Shown here one piece after another: positions 26,536-34,281 of a DNA stretch of 35,681 nucleotides. The stretch comes from Desulfobulbaceae bacterium BRH_c16a. GTDB lineage: Bacteria > Desulfobacterota > Desulfobulbia > Desulfobulbales > Desulfocapsaceae. Under the pieces are notes generated by a model. It did no database searches. It was not told the origin of the DNA and worked only from the letters and a program-made list of their open reading frames with translations. A program made the position numbers and the translations under genes. The stretch lies in contig LADS01000051.1 of the NCBI GenBank assembly GCA_000961725.1, forward strand, positions 1 to 35,681, written 5' to 3'. How positions within the stretch are numbered: position 1 is the first letter of the stretch; every line of letters begins with the position of its first letter.

Positions 26536-27492
26536 ATGAATCCAAACCAGATCGATCGAGAGCTTCATTTTGTTGACAACAACAACGCCTGTTCACTCTT
26601 TGGGGCTCTCAACAAAAACCTGCAGGCAATAGAAAAATACTCCGGCGTTACCATCCATGCGAGAGGCAACAGCCTGAAAATAGTGGGACTGCCCCATGAA
26701 GTCGAGCTGGTTGCAGATTTACTGAATCAGCTCTATGACCTCATCGGCAAAGGGTATCCCGTTTACAGCTCCGACTTCGCTTTCGGCCTGAGAATTCTGG
26801 AATCGACGCCCAAGGCAAGACTCGACAAGATTTTTCTCGACAAGGTTTTTGTAACGACCCAGAATCGCGTGGTTTCGCCGAAGACCAGGAATCAGAAATT
26901 ATATATCGATGCGATCCGCAACAATGATATCGTGTTCGGGATAGGTCCTGCCGGAACCGGCAAGACCTATCTTGCCGTGGCCATGGCCGTTTCGGCATTG
27001 ACCAGCGGCCAGGTGAGGTCGATAATTTTAACGCGACCTGCGGTTGAAGCAGGCGAGAAACTCGGATTTCTTCCCGGCGATGTAGCGCAGAAGGTCAACC
27101 CCTACCTGCGGCCTCTGCACGATGCCTTAAACGATATGCTTGGTCCGGATAAAGCCTCCGATCTCATCGAGCAGGAAATCATCGAAATCGCCCCTCTTGC
27201 CTTCATGCGAGGGCGCACGCTCAGCGGCGCCTTTATCATCCTCGATGAGGCGCAGAACACCACGCGTGAACAGATGAAGATGTTTCTCACCCGCATCGGT
27301 TTCGATTCCCAGGCAGTCATCACCGGGGACACCACCCAGGTCGATCTGCCGTTAAAGAATCAATCGGGTTTGCTGCAGGCGAGAAAAATCCTGGGCAACA
27401 TCGAGGGCATTAAATTCTGTTCGTTTGCAAAAGAAGACGTGGTCCGGCATCCTCTGGTCCAGAAGATTATCAATGCCTACGAAAAACAGTAG
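26536..27492 (+). CDS. ybeZ: PhoH-like ATPase (YbeZ type), 318 aa
   Basis: PhoH-family P-loop ATPases are thought to act in RNA metabolism; YbeZ is a partner of the RNase YbeY. An N-terminal KH-like segment (about 15-75) precedes the ATPase with Walker A GPAGTGKT (137-144), ILTRPAVEAGEKLGFLPGD and Walker B AFIILDEAQN, followed by TGDTTQVDLP. Length is normal. It starts at ATG 26536, 8 bp after the DsbA-like gene; the nearest good Shine-Dalgarno (AAGGAG) is rather far upstream. ybeY follows at 10 bp, the widely conserved phoH-ybeY order; an HD-domain (YqfF/PgpH) gene often between them is missing here. Confidence 0.94.
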   Translation: MNPNQIDRELHFVDNNNACSLFGALNKNLQAIEKYSGVTIHARGNSLKIVGLPHEVELVADLLNQLYDLIGKGYPVYSSDFAFGLRILESTPKARLDKIFLDKVFVTTQNRVVSPKTRNQKLYIDAIRNNDIVFGIGPAGTGKTYLAVAMAVSALTSGQVRSIILTRPAVEAGEKLGFLPGDVAQKVNPYLRPLHDALNDMLGPDKASDLIEQEIIEIAPLAFMRGRTLSGAFIILDEAQNTTREQMKMFLTRIGFDSQAVITGDTTQVDLPLKNQSGLLQARKILGNIEGIKFCSFAKEDVVRHPLVQKIINAYEKQ

Positions 27493-27502
27493 AGGATGAT
27501 TC

Positions 27503-28699
27503 GTGCCGACAGCTCTCTCGAATCAATATAGTTCCGTCGGACCGTCCATTGACTGCCGACGGCTCATTCGGCTCACCAACCGGCTTTTGCAGGAGTGTAG
27601 AGTCGCCGACCATACCGTCAGTATTCTCCTGGTCGACGACCTGGAAATGACCCGGCTCAACAGCCACTACCGAGATAAAAACAAGCCGACCAATGTGCTC
27701 TCCTTTCCCTTTGCGGAAGGCGCCGATCCGGCCCTTGCCTTTCTTCCCGTCAAGGAACTCGGGGATATCGTCATTTCGGTCGATACTGCACTGCGGGAAG
27801 CCATCGAACTGGGGCGGCCCCTGCATGAACGGCTGATCTGGCTGACGATCCACGGCATGCTGCACCTGCTTGGTTATGATCATGAACGTTCCGAAGCCGA
27901 CGAAAACAAAATGCTCTCAAGAGAAAATGAACTGCTGCACAAGGTTAAACAATACAGGAGAACAATGATGACCCAACTCGCTATCAACGTAGACCATGTT
28001 GCCACTGTCAGACAGGCCAGAGGTATCACCGAACCCGATCCTGTTGCCGCCGCAGCGATCTGCGAGATGGCGGGAGCATCCGGGATTGTCGTCCATCTGC
28101 GGGAGGATCGCCGCCATATCCAGGACCGCGACGTCTACCTCCTGCGCCAGACGATAAAAACCAGGCTCAATCTGGAAATGGGGGCGAACAAGGATATTAT
28201 CGCCATTGCCCTCGACCTGAAACCGGATCTGGTGACCCTGGTGCCGGAAAAACGCGAAGAACTCACCACGGAAGGCGGCCTTGACGTCCTCTCCCAGAAA
28301 AAGAAAATTGCCAAGGTCATCGAAAAAATGGCCAAGGCATCGATCCCGGTCTCGATATTTGCCGACCCCGATCCCGACCAGCTGGCCGCAGCCAATGACA
28401 TCGGCGCAACCTTCGTCGAGCTGCATACCGGAAAATACTGTGACGCAAAGAATGAAGCTGATCGCAACCGTGAATTCCTCCTGCTCTCGTCGGCAGCCGA
28501 AGAAGCCGCCAGGATGGGACTGAGAGTCTGCGCCGGTCACGGCCTGAATTATCATAATACCGCAGCCATTGCCGCACTCGACTCCATCGAGGAACTGTCG
28601 ATCGGCCATGCGATCATTGCCCGCGCAGTCTTTGTCGGCCTGGATCAGGCAGTACGTGACATGCTGGCTATTATTCGCCAGACCGATATCATGATCTGA
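27503..28699 (+). CDS. ybeY-pdxJ: YbeY endoribonuclease fused in frame to PdxJ (pyridoxine 5'-phosphate synthase), 398 aa
   Basis: One uninterrupted frame covers two full-length enzymes. Residues 1-154 are YbeY, the metal-dependent RNase for 16S rRNA 3'-end maturation and ribosome quality control, with the zinc motif H117-x3-H121-x5-H127 (HGMLHLLGYDH). Residues 156-398 are PdxJ, which condenses 1-deoxyxylulose 5-phosphate with 3-amino-2-oxopropyl phosphate to pyridoxine 5'-phosphate; INVDHVATVRQARG, VVHLREDRRHIQDRD, NLEMG and CAGHGLNYHN are visible and its length (243 aa) equals stand-alone PdxJ. The join has no linker and no stop codon. A Shine-Dalgarno and tandem ATG at the junction suggest PdxJ is also made separately. 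The start is GTG 27503 with AGAGGA upstream. A base-calling loss of a ybeY stop is possible but needs a specific error. Confidence 0.9.
   Translation: MPTALSNQYSSVGPSIDCRRLIRLTNRLLQECRVADHTVSILLVDDLEMTRLNSHYRDKNKPTNVLSFPFAEGADPALAFLPVKELGDIVISVDTALREAIELGRPLHERLIWLTIHGMLHLLGYDHERSEADENKMLSRENELLHKVKQYRRTMMTQLAINVDHVATVRQARGITEPDPVAAAAICEMAGASGIVVHLREDRRHIQDRDVYLLRQTIKTRLNLEMGANKDIIAIALDLKPDLVTLVPEKREELTTEGGLDVLSQKKKIAKVIEKMAKASIPVSIFADPDPDQLAAANDIGATFVELHTGKYCDAKNEADRNREFLLLSSAAEEAARMGLRVCAGHGLNYHNTAAIAALDSIEELSIGHAIIARAVFVGLDQAVRDMLAIIRQTDIMI
27956..27970 (+). promoter_or_regulatory. Internal ribosome binding site and start of PdxJ
   Basis: AGGAG (27956-27960) lies 4 nt before ATG 27965 and 7 nt before ATG 27968, exactly where stand-alone PdxJ proteins begin (MTQLAINVDH). 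This allows independent PdxJ translation within the longer YbeY-PdxJ frame. Confidence 0.7.
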
Positions 28700-28720
28700 T
28701 TAATATGAAATTCAGATGAA

Positions 28721-29299
28721 TCATTGCCCGCCGGAGCCGCCGGAGCCGCTAGAGCCGCCGGAGCCGCCGGAGCCGCTAGAGCCGCCGGAGCCTCCTTGCC
28801 CGCCACCGCTCGGCCCGGATTGCATGCTGCTGCCGCTCTGGCCCTGGCCCTGCCCGGGCCCTTGAATAGCGGACGAACCCTGTTCACGGGTCCTATCCGA
28901 TAATCCTCCCGGCTGATCTTCTCTTCGGTCCTGTGTTCGCTGTTGCCGGGAGTCAATATCATCCCGGGAGTCGAATCGCGGCGAGACGCCGAACTGCTGC
29001 TGCAGCGGTATCTGCTGTTGGGGCGACCGCTGATCGAACCTCTGCCGATCGGTATCCTGAAGCCGCTGTTGACCTGTCCCGGAGATGAACCCGGACTGCT
29101 GGTCGTCGGCCGGGTCTTGTCGTGTGTCGGACTCTGTCTGGTCCGTACTTAAAGATCCTTCAGCAGAATTGATTTCCGCTCCGCTCCTCTCAGATTGTTC
29201 CTGTTGCGGCAGGGTAGGCTTAAATTGCCCGATTGATTGACCTGCCATGAACAACCCGCCTGAAAGAATTATCGAGGATATAAACAATATCTTCTTCAT
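28721..29299 (-). CDS. Secreted Gln/Ser/Gly-rich low-complexity protein, 192 aa
   Basis: I do not recognise a family. A Sec signal peptide (MKKILFISSIILSGGLFMAGQSIG) is followed by a polar, disordered-looking body rich in Gln, Asp, Arg and Ser (QSER, DTRQD, QQQIPLQQQ, DDIDSRQQRTQDRREDQ) without cysteines, and a C-terminal tail of GGSGGSSGSGGSG repeats. The tail is encoded by a 27-bp tandem DNA repeat (28728-28793). GGAGG lies 9 nt upstream of ATG 29299, which supports a real gene. It is convergent with ybeY-pdxJ, 21 bp apart. Possible roles are cell-surface, matrix or periplasmic filler; none can be asserted. Confidence 0.7.
   Translation of the reverse strand: MKKILFISSIILSGGLFMAGQSIGQFKPTLPQQEQSERSGAEINSAEGSLSTDQTESDTRQDPADDQQSGFISGTGQQRLQDTDRQRFDQRSPQQQIPLQQQFGVSPRFDSRDDIDSRQQRTQDRREDQPGGLSDRTREQGSSAIQGPGQGQGQSGSSMQSGPSGGGQGGSGGSSGSGGSGGSSGSGGSGGQ
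28728..28793. repeat. 27-bp tandem repeat encoding Gly/Ser tail
   Basis: Three 9-bp blocks (GCCGCCGGA, GCCGCCGGA, GCCGCTAGA) form a 27-bp unit repeated about 2.4 times. It encodes GSGGSGGSS-like repeats on the minus strand and is prone to slippage by whole codons. Confidence 0.8.
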
Positions 29300-29641
29300 T
29301 TCGTGATGCCTCCATTTTCAAGTTACCTTGCATTGAGGATGCTGGAACCCGGGCTGTTGCCGTTGATCTGGTTCCAGCATCCGTTTCATTGAAGAGTTTC
29401 GGCACCGGGTTGACTAGTGGGGATTGATGCTGGAAATCTAAGGACAATCAAGTGGTTTTTATAGTCATCCCGGATATCTGGAATTATTCACCAGACTTGG
29501 ATCCATGCCTGACCCCACCTAACATTCTTATGCTTATGATTGCTTTGTCAACGGACCTTTGGACCAGCACATTCGAATCGTCGATAAAAACATACCCTGT
29601 CCAACATCAAGTTTTTGAACAAACTAGGTATTGTCAAAAAA
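29300..29641. other. 340-bp gap with a 13-bp inverted repeat
   Basis: No supported gene. GGATGCTGGAACC (29337-29349) is repeated inverted at 29370-29382 with a 20-nt loop, and a third partial copy (GATGCTGGAA) lies at 29427. The plus-strand frames across this gap lack Shine-Dalgarno sites and run antisense into the DUF1499 gene, so I do not call them. Confidence 0.55.
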
Positions 29642-30103
29642 CTATGGGGCAATGTTTGCGGATGCAGCCTCAAACTGCCGACGGATCTCTTCCATCCGCC
29701 TGCGATTCTTACCCAGATCCGAATATCCGAGGCGGGAAGCGGAGCGAACATGAATCAGCCGCTGCTGAGCATCGAGCAGGAATTCACCATCATCGACGAA
29801 CAGGGTGGTACGGAACTCAGCACGCAGGTAACGGGGACGCTCTTCAATAATCGTGGTATCGCCCCGAAGGACAAGCATCTGCTTCAGGCGGGCAAAGGCC
29901 GGAGCGGGATCGTCGCTGAAAACGAGCGGCGCTATACGATGCCCTTCGTCCACCGCCTGACTCGACACACAATTGGGTGAGCCGGGGCACCCTGTCAACC
30001 GGTCGCCCTGCACCCCGAGATTATCCGGCCTTTCCCCGGCGCACGCCGCCAGGATACTCGATATAATGCTCATCAGTATGATCCTTCGTAAATGGTGTAT
30101 CAT
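29642..30103 (-). CDS. DUF1499-domain lipoprotein, 153 aa
   Basis: Seen: a short signal with twin Arg (MIHHLRRIILMSIISSI) and a lipobox LAAC, then a DUF1499 domain: GCPGSPNCVSSQ near the N-terminus, IAPLVFSDDPAPAFARLKQML, YLRAEFRTTLFVDDGEF and the closing RSASRLGYSDLGKNRRRMEEIRRQF. It should be anchored to the membrane on the periplasmic side. The biochemical role of DUF1499 is unknown. I start at ATG 30103; an internal ATG further down has a better Shine-Dalgarno (AAGGA, 8 nt) but would leave an 11-residue signal. It stands alone between two intergenic gaps. Confidence 0.83.
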   Translation of the reverse strand: MIHHLRRIILMSIISSILAACAGERPDNLGVQGDRLTGCPGSPNCVSSQAVDEGHRIAPLVFSDDPAPAFARLKQMLVLRGDTTIIEERPRYLRAEFRTTLFVDDGEFLLDAQQRLIHVRSASRLGYSDLGKNRRRMEEIRRQFEAASANIAP

Positions 30104-30151
30104 TGGCAACCGTCTTTTTCCAAATCATTCATCTTGGCTTTCGCTTCAATG

Positions 30152-30178
30152 ATAGTCATTATATATAGTCATTATATA
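30152..30178. repeat. Tandem 13-bp AT-rich repeat upstream of the split-barrel gene
   Basis: ATAGTCATTATATA occurs twice, at 30152-30165 and 30165-30178, sharing one base. It lies between the divergent DUF1499 and split-barrel genes and could be an operator or simply AT-rich promoter DNA. Confidence 0.4.
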
Positions 30179-30353
30179 CATTGCGGCCGAGATCGGGATA
30201 TCCACCGGATTATATAATCGGCGTGCTGTTTGGTCACTTCTCCCCCAGCCGGCAGTTGCATTCACAGCATATTCTGATACCATAAATCGTATGCCATTTT
30301 CTACACACGGTTTTTTTCGGTTCCACTTTGATGCCAGTCCACTTCATTGAGGT

Positions 30354-30818
30354 ATGCAACAGACAATGACCACTTCCGATAAATTCCCCGATATCCTGCA
30401 AGAACTCTGCTACAACCAGCCGCTCGCCGTACTCGCCACTGCTGCTGGTTCAGCGCCTTATGCCAATTTGGTAGCCGTTGCCTTCGCCCTGGACTTGCAC
30501 CACCTTTTTTTCGCCACCTCCCGCACCACCAGGAAATGGCACAATCTCTCGTCTAATCCCGAGGTATCCTTGCTCGTCGATAACCGAAGCAACCAGGTGG
30601 CAGATTTCAGCAAGGCCGCCGCGGCAACAATTCTCGGTACGGCCAGGGAACTGGTCGGACTGGACCGTGAAGAGGGGGAGAATCTCTATGTAGCCAAACA
30701 TCCGCACCTTGCCGATTTTTTAGCTGCGCCGGGTTGCGCTTTGTTCCAGGTAACAATTGAACAGATTTACCTGGTAACCCATTTTCAGGAAGTCATGAAA
30801 TTTGATTTTTCATCATGA
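30354..30818 (+). CDS. Pyridoxamine 5'-phosphate oxidase-like FMN-binding split-barrel protein, 154 aa
   Basis: The family pattern is visible: LCYNQPLAVLATAAGSAPYANLVAVAFALDLHHLFFATSRTTRKWHNLSSNPEVSLLVDN, followed by GTARELVGLDREEGENLYVAKHPHLADFLAAPGCALFQVTIEQIYLVTHFQEV. It is a small cytosolic flavin-binding protein, probably a dimeric oxidoreductase or F/FMN carrier; the substrate is not predictable. The start is uncertain: GAGG at 30348-30351 is too near ATG 30354 and too far from ATG 30366 (second Met of MQQTM). It precedes the lipocalin gene by about 70 bp on the same strand. Confidence 0.82.
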   Translation: MQQTMTTSDKFPDILQELCYNQPLAVLATAAGSAPYANLVAVAFALDLHHLFFATSRTTRKWHNLSSNPEVSLLVDNRSNQVADFSKAAAATILGTARELVGLDREEGENLYVAKHPHLADFLAAPGCALFQVTIEQIYLVTHFQEVMKFDFSS

Positions 30819-30887
30819 TCTGTAAAGGTGTGGCCGAACCGACCATACCTATGTGCAGGCCGACCCACCAGCACAGGAGATATGCCT

Positions 30888-31415
30888 ATGAAAGTCATCG
30901 CTATTGCTGCAGTAATAGCCCTTCTCACCTCGTGTGTTATTTCCCGGCAGAGGGCTGCCCCCGAAACACCACCACTGATAACCGTCGCCCATGTCGACCT
31001 CGATCGTTATCTTGGTCTGTGGTACGAGATCGGCCGTTACCCGAACACCTTCCAGAAAGGCTGCCTGGACAGCACAGCCATGTACACAGCTCGTCCGGAC
31101 GGCGAGATAGATGTACTGAACAGTTGTCGGGACGAGCAGGATGGCAGTTTGCGTGAGGCCAGGGGGCGGGCCTGGGTGGTCGACAACGACCCCAGCAACG
31201 CCCGCCTCAAAGTCTCTTTTTTCTGGCCCTTCCGGGGAGATTATTGGATCATCGACCTGGGACAGGAGTACGAATACGCAGTTGTTGGAACCCCCGACAG
31301 GAAATATCTCTGGATACTCAGCCGTACTCCGGCAATGAATCCTGAAGTTCTTGAAAAGATCCTGCAGAATGTCGAAAAACAGGGGTTTACCCGAGACAAT
31401 CTGCTGTTCCCTTAA
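30888..31415 (+). CDS. blc: Blc-type outer-membrane lipocalin, 175 aa
   Basis: Bacterial lipocalins bind lysophospholipids or fatty acids and are stress-linked outer-membrane lipoproteins. The lipobox is LLTSC (Cys16). The three lipocalin regions are visible: VDLDRYLGLWYEIGRYPNTFQKGC (GxW motif), ARLKVSFFWPFRGDYWIIDLG and YAVVGTPDRKYLWILSRTP, ending in a helix (EVLEKILQNVEKQGF). I start at ATG 30888 because AGGAG lies 8 nt upstream; the longer frame from 30828 adds an unrelated N-terminus. It is convergent with the TatT-like gene. Confidence 0.9.
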   Translation: MKVIAIAAVIALLTSCVISRQRAAPETPPLITVAHVDLDRYLGLWYEIGRYPNTFQKGCLDSTAMYTARPDGEIDVLNSCRDEQDGSLREARGRAWVVDNDPSNARLKVSFFWPFRGDYWIIDLGQEYEYAVVGTPDRKYLWILSRTPAMNPEVLEKILQNVEKQGFTRDNLLFP

Positions 31416-31462
31416 GGAGGCACTTTCTAGGAAAGTAGTTCCCGGGCTGAAGCTCTATCTGT

Positions 31463-32362
31463 TCACCATTCTTCACCATTGGCATGATCGATTGCGTCAA
31501 GTTGCAGTTTGGCATCGGCTATGAAGTGCATTCGCCAGGGGTAGAGATCTTTATAATCTTCAGGTTTTTGGCTGGCCACCCACAGTAAGTCTTTACGGGC
31601 GCTTTTAAGGTCTCCCGTTACCTGGTGAAAGTATTTCCCTTTTCCCCAGGTCGGCAGCAGATAGCCTTTGCCTCTTTCAATCGATTTTTCCAGATAGGCC
31701 TTGCCCAGACTGACATCTCCGCCGAGCAAAGACGGCAATGCCAGATAGCAGATGCTGTAGGCGAATTCTACGGCACCATTGCCAAATTCAGGGTCCACCT
31801 GCTCGATTCTGTCGAGGAAGGTGATGCCGTGGTGCAGCCAGCCGACGTTGATGATTTTCGCCGGCAGTGTCATACCTTCCTTGAATTCGTATTGCAGGGC
31901 GATTACCCAGAAAAGCATCGCCGGGGCATCTTCAGCCTGGAGCGTGTGGGATGCTTCCCAAGGCTTTTTGCCATCCTTGACTGCCATCCGGAATTGCGGG
32001 TTGGAGTACATCGACAACTCACAATACTTCATTGCCTGACGAAAATGGACGTTTTTCACCTTTCTGTCAATGGTGTATGCAGTGCCCAGGAGTATATGAA
32101 GGTTGCCAAGGCAGGCCAGGGCTTCACGATGCGCGGGATCGACTGCCAAAACCTGCTGCATCGACTCCATGCTAGCCATAAGGCTCTCAAGGTCTGCCGC
32201 GTGCTCGAGTTTTTCACGGGCCTCGGCATACAGCATCTCTACCTGAGTTGAATCTGTTGCCAGCCCGGCGTCCTGCCACGGCGAATGCCAATTTTTTTTC
32301 CCGCAACCGGAGAGCATAAAAAGCGATAGCAGCACAACCACAACACTGTTTTTTATCTGCAT
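31463..32362 (-). CDS. TatT-like (TRAP-T associated) lipoprotein, 299 aa
   Basis: A signal peptide with lipobox LSGC (Cys20) is followed by an all-helical, TPR-like protein: VLAVDPAHREALACLGNLHILLGTAY, AMLFWVIALQYEF, FAYSICYLALPSLLGGDVSLGKAYLEKSIERG and GKYFHQVTGDLKSARKDLLWV. This layout resembles TatT, the periplasmic TPR lipoprotein that works with some TRAP transporters. No TRAP transporter genes (dctP/Q/M) are in the window, so it would be an orphan copy, or a general TPR lipoprotein. AAGGATAGG just before ATG 32362 supports the start. Function beyond the fold is not established. Confidence 0.6.
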   Translation of the reverse strand: MQIKNSVVVVLLSLFMLSGCGKKNWHSPWQDAGLATDSTQVEMLYAEAREKLEHAADLESLMASMESMQQVLAVDPAHREALACLGNLHILLGTAYTIDRKVKNVHFRQAMKYCELSMYSNPQFRMAVKDGKKPWEASHTLQAEDAPAMLFWVIALQYEFKEGMTLPAKIINVGWLHHGITFLDRIEQVDPEFGNGAVEFAYSICYLALPSLLGGDVSLGKAYLEKSIERGKGYLLPTWGKGKYFHQVTGDLKSARKDLLWVASQKPEDYKDLYPWRMHFIADAKLQLDAIDHANGEEW

Positions 32363-32476
32363 CCTATCCTTCCATAATTGATATTCTTTTGTTGCATAAC
32401 CTGCTGAATGCTGTCGGGGTTAGCCGCACTGAGCTAAGCTGATCTCATCGGTTTACCCTCCAAGCGATGCTCCTCC

Positions 32477-33244
32477 TTAAGGGTTGAGATACACATCCCG
32501 TTCAAGAAAATTCAGCCAGAGCGCCTTGAAAGTCGCATAATCGTGTTTCCCGTCCAGACGGGAAATGTGGCTCTCCTCGAGCGCCGTGGCAAGGAGTCTC
32601 TGGGCTTTGACGTACATATCATCATTACCGTAGCCAAGATAAATAGGAGGAGTATTCTGTTCCACCACCTCCAATTTTATCCAATGCCATAGCATGCGCT
32701 GCCAATCCTTATCGGCAGAATAATCCCCCGGTTTCCAATGCCTGAGACCACCCTGCTCATTGATTTCGTCGATTATCTTATCGTCTCCAAGAAAAGGGGA
32801 GATCAAGTAGATACCGGCGATGTCCTCTGGATGTTCGCGAACATAAAGAAGTGAGCCAAGCCCGCCCATTGAAGGACCGACCAACCATATTTTCCTGTAT
32901 CCCTTCTTCTTCGCGGGCAGAATCACATCCTGTCTGAGTCGTTCGATCAGAGTACGTTCGGAGTAATATGCAAAATGGCTGTCGGGCGCCATCATATCAA
33001 AATCAATACCCCTTTGCCAGGTTGCTTCGACCAAGCCTTCTTCGGCGAAAGAACGGTGACTGCCGCCAAGACCTCGGACAAACACAAAGAGGTTTTGATG
33101 AGATGTGGATTTACCGACATAGGAAAGGACCTCCATTGGTTGTCCCGCAAAATGGGCGCAACCTGAGAACAGCAACACACTTCCTAGCACAATAAAGTGA
33201 AATATTCTGACAACAGAGGTCATTGATGCGAGGTTACTCTTCAT
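32477..33244 (-). CDS. Alpha/beta-hydrolase lipoprotein, 255 aa
   Basis: The lipobox FSGC (Cys29) predicts a membrane-anchored, periplasm-facing protein. The hydrolase fold has the nucleophile elbow GPSMGG (Ser125), a candidate acid at Asp208/Asp209 (GNDDMY) and His234 (DGKHDYATF) in the expected order; the oxyanion region is VRGLGGSHRSF. An esterase or lipase-like activity is likely, substrate unknown. AAGGGA lies about 6 nt before ATG 33244. It lies 114 bp upstream of the TatT-like gene on the same strand, so the two may be expressed together. Confidence 0.83.
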   Translation of the reverse strand: MKSNLASMTSVVRIFHFIVLGSVLLFSGCAHFAGQPMEVLSYVGKSTSHQNLFVFVRGLGGSHRSFAEEGLVEATWQRGIDFDMMAPDSHFAYYSERTLIERLRQDVILPAKKKGYRKIWLVGPSMGGLGSLLYVREHPEDIAGIYLISPFLGDDKIIDEINEQGGLRHWKPGDYSADKDWQRMLWHWIKLEVVEQNTPPIYLGYGNDDMYVKAQRLLATALEESHISRLDGKHDYATFKALWLNFLERDVYLNP

Positions 33245-33855
33245 GTCGATTCCCTTCTGTCCGATTTCAAGCTGTTCTTAGGTTGCTCCCAGGAATAACA
33301 TTCTAAAGGCCAGGTGAGTGAACAAATCAGCCCGAGCTAAGCCCTGACCATAACAATATGATACAGTATATTAGTTTTTACGGAGAAAGGAAGTCTTTAG
33401 CGATTGACACCCTCGTTTAGAGAGGAACTCATGTCGGGGTGCTAGCAGAAGTCTGCATAAATCTTGCGATCTCACTTGCGAGCTTTTCAGTGTAAAGTGG
33501 GTGGGTCAATATATACAACAGAAAGGTATTGAGAATGCGACTCATCTCCCAAACCGCACCAGCCCCGCTGGTCATATATGACCAGCGGTTATATATGACC
33601 TCACTTGATGTCCAAGACACCTCTCAATCTTTCTCAAATTATTTTATGAAAATCTGTTCCTTACATTATGTGAGTCGAATAATGACAACCGGGCACAAGG
33701 ATTGCTCTATTTCTTGGAGGTAAAGGTCTTTTTCATCCTTTTCCCGTCTCAATCATGTGAAGGATAAAGTGACCACCGCATCATTTGCATGAAAGAGCAT
33801 GATATCATGGCCCGGCAGATCTGCTGCTGATTTGAAATCCTTTAGGAGGTTTTAT
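33245..33855. other. 610-bp gap with a 24-bp palindrome, no gene called
   Basis: No credible coding sequence. The 63-codon minus frame at 33429-33620 has no Shine-Dalgarno or domain. The gap holds the palindrome at 33565-33588, flanking imperfect inverted arms (33521-33534 and 33621-33635), a 12-bp palindrome CATGATATCATG (33798-33809) about 45 bp before dsrD, and an isolated TTGACA at 33404 without a good -10. Confidence 0.6.
33565..33588. promoter_or_regulatory. 24-bp perfect palindrome with an extra half-site
   Basis: CCGCTGGTCATA followed by its exact reverse complement, no loop. A further ATATATGACC copy follows at 33591-33600, so the GGTCATATAT half occurs three times. It could be a dimeric regulator operator or the tip of a structured RNA. 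Confidence 0.5.
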
Positions 33856-34098
33856 ATGCAATTAACGAAAGAAGCACTCAAAACCGCAATTCTTGAGAAA
33901 GCCGAAACATCGCCGAAAGCGCAGTTGTACATTAAAGATTTCTATGGCTGCGATCCGGAGACAAAGCCACGTGATTTGAAAAACGTGGCCAATGATCTTG
34001 TAAAAGAAGGGAAACTCATGTTTTGGTCTTCAGGGTCAACAACAATGTATGCGCTGAAAAGCCGAATTAAAAACGAAGAGAATGTGGGAGGGATTTGA
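33856..34098 (+). CDS. dsrD: DsrD-like small winged-helix protein, 80 aa, stand-alone
   Basis: DsrD is a small winged-helix protein normally encoded directly after dsrAB and reported to stimulate dissimilatory sulfite reductase. The hallmark C-terminal strand-turn FWSSGSTTMYALK is present (residues 55-67), matching the WSSGSTTMYGLK motif of DsrD, as do YIKDFYG and the helix KPRDLKNVANDLVKEGKL; the length is right. AGGAGG is 5 nt before ATG 33856, the strongest Shine-Dalgarno in this half; the frame could extend to 33799 but the added residues are not DsrD-like. dsrA, dsrB or dsrN are not nearby, so it is probably a second, unlinked paralogue, or a DsrD-fold regulator with another target. Confidence 0.85.
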   Translation: MQLTKEALKTAILEKAETSPKAQLYIKDFYGCDPETKPRDLKNVANDLVKEGKLMFWSSGSTTMYALKSRIKNEENVGGI

Positions 34099-34281
34099 GA
34101 GCGGGGTTCAGGCGGGGTAATCATCGAAATGGCAGGCGGCTCCTTGATAAACCGCCGGTTGAACTCCATTGCTGTCTAAAGGCATCCTCTATCAAACCGG
34201 CAGACACCAAACCAAGAGTCGTTCTGGGGGAATGAGAATGATCGACATTTCCCAGTAGCTACAAGATGATAGGAGAGTGCA

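Noticed and set aside
28728..28793. Short regular repeat considered as CRISPR
   Set aside because: The units are contiguous without unique spacers and are in-frame codons of a Gly/Ser tail.
29452..29980. Plus-strand frames of 132 and 121 codons
   Set aside because: They lie antisense to the DUF1499 lipoprotein, whose conserved motifs make the minus strand the coding one.
33429..33620. 63-codon minus-strand frame over the palindrome
   Set aside because: No Shine-Dalgarno, and it is interrupted by the perfect palindrome; unlikely to be a gene.
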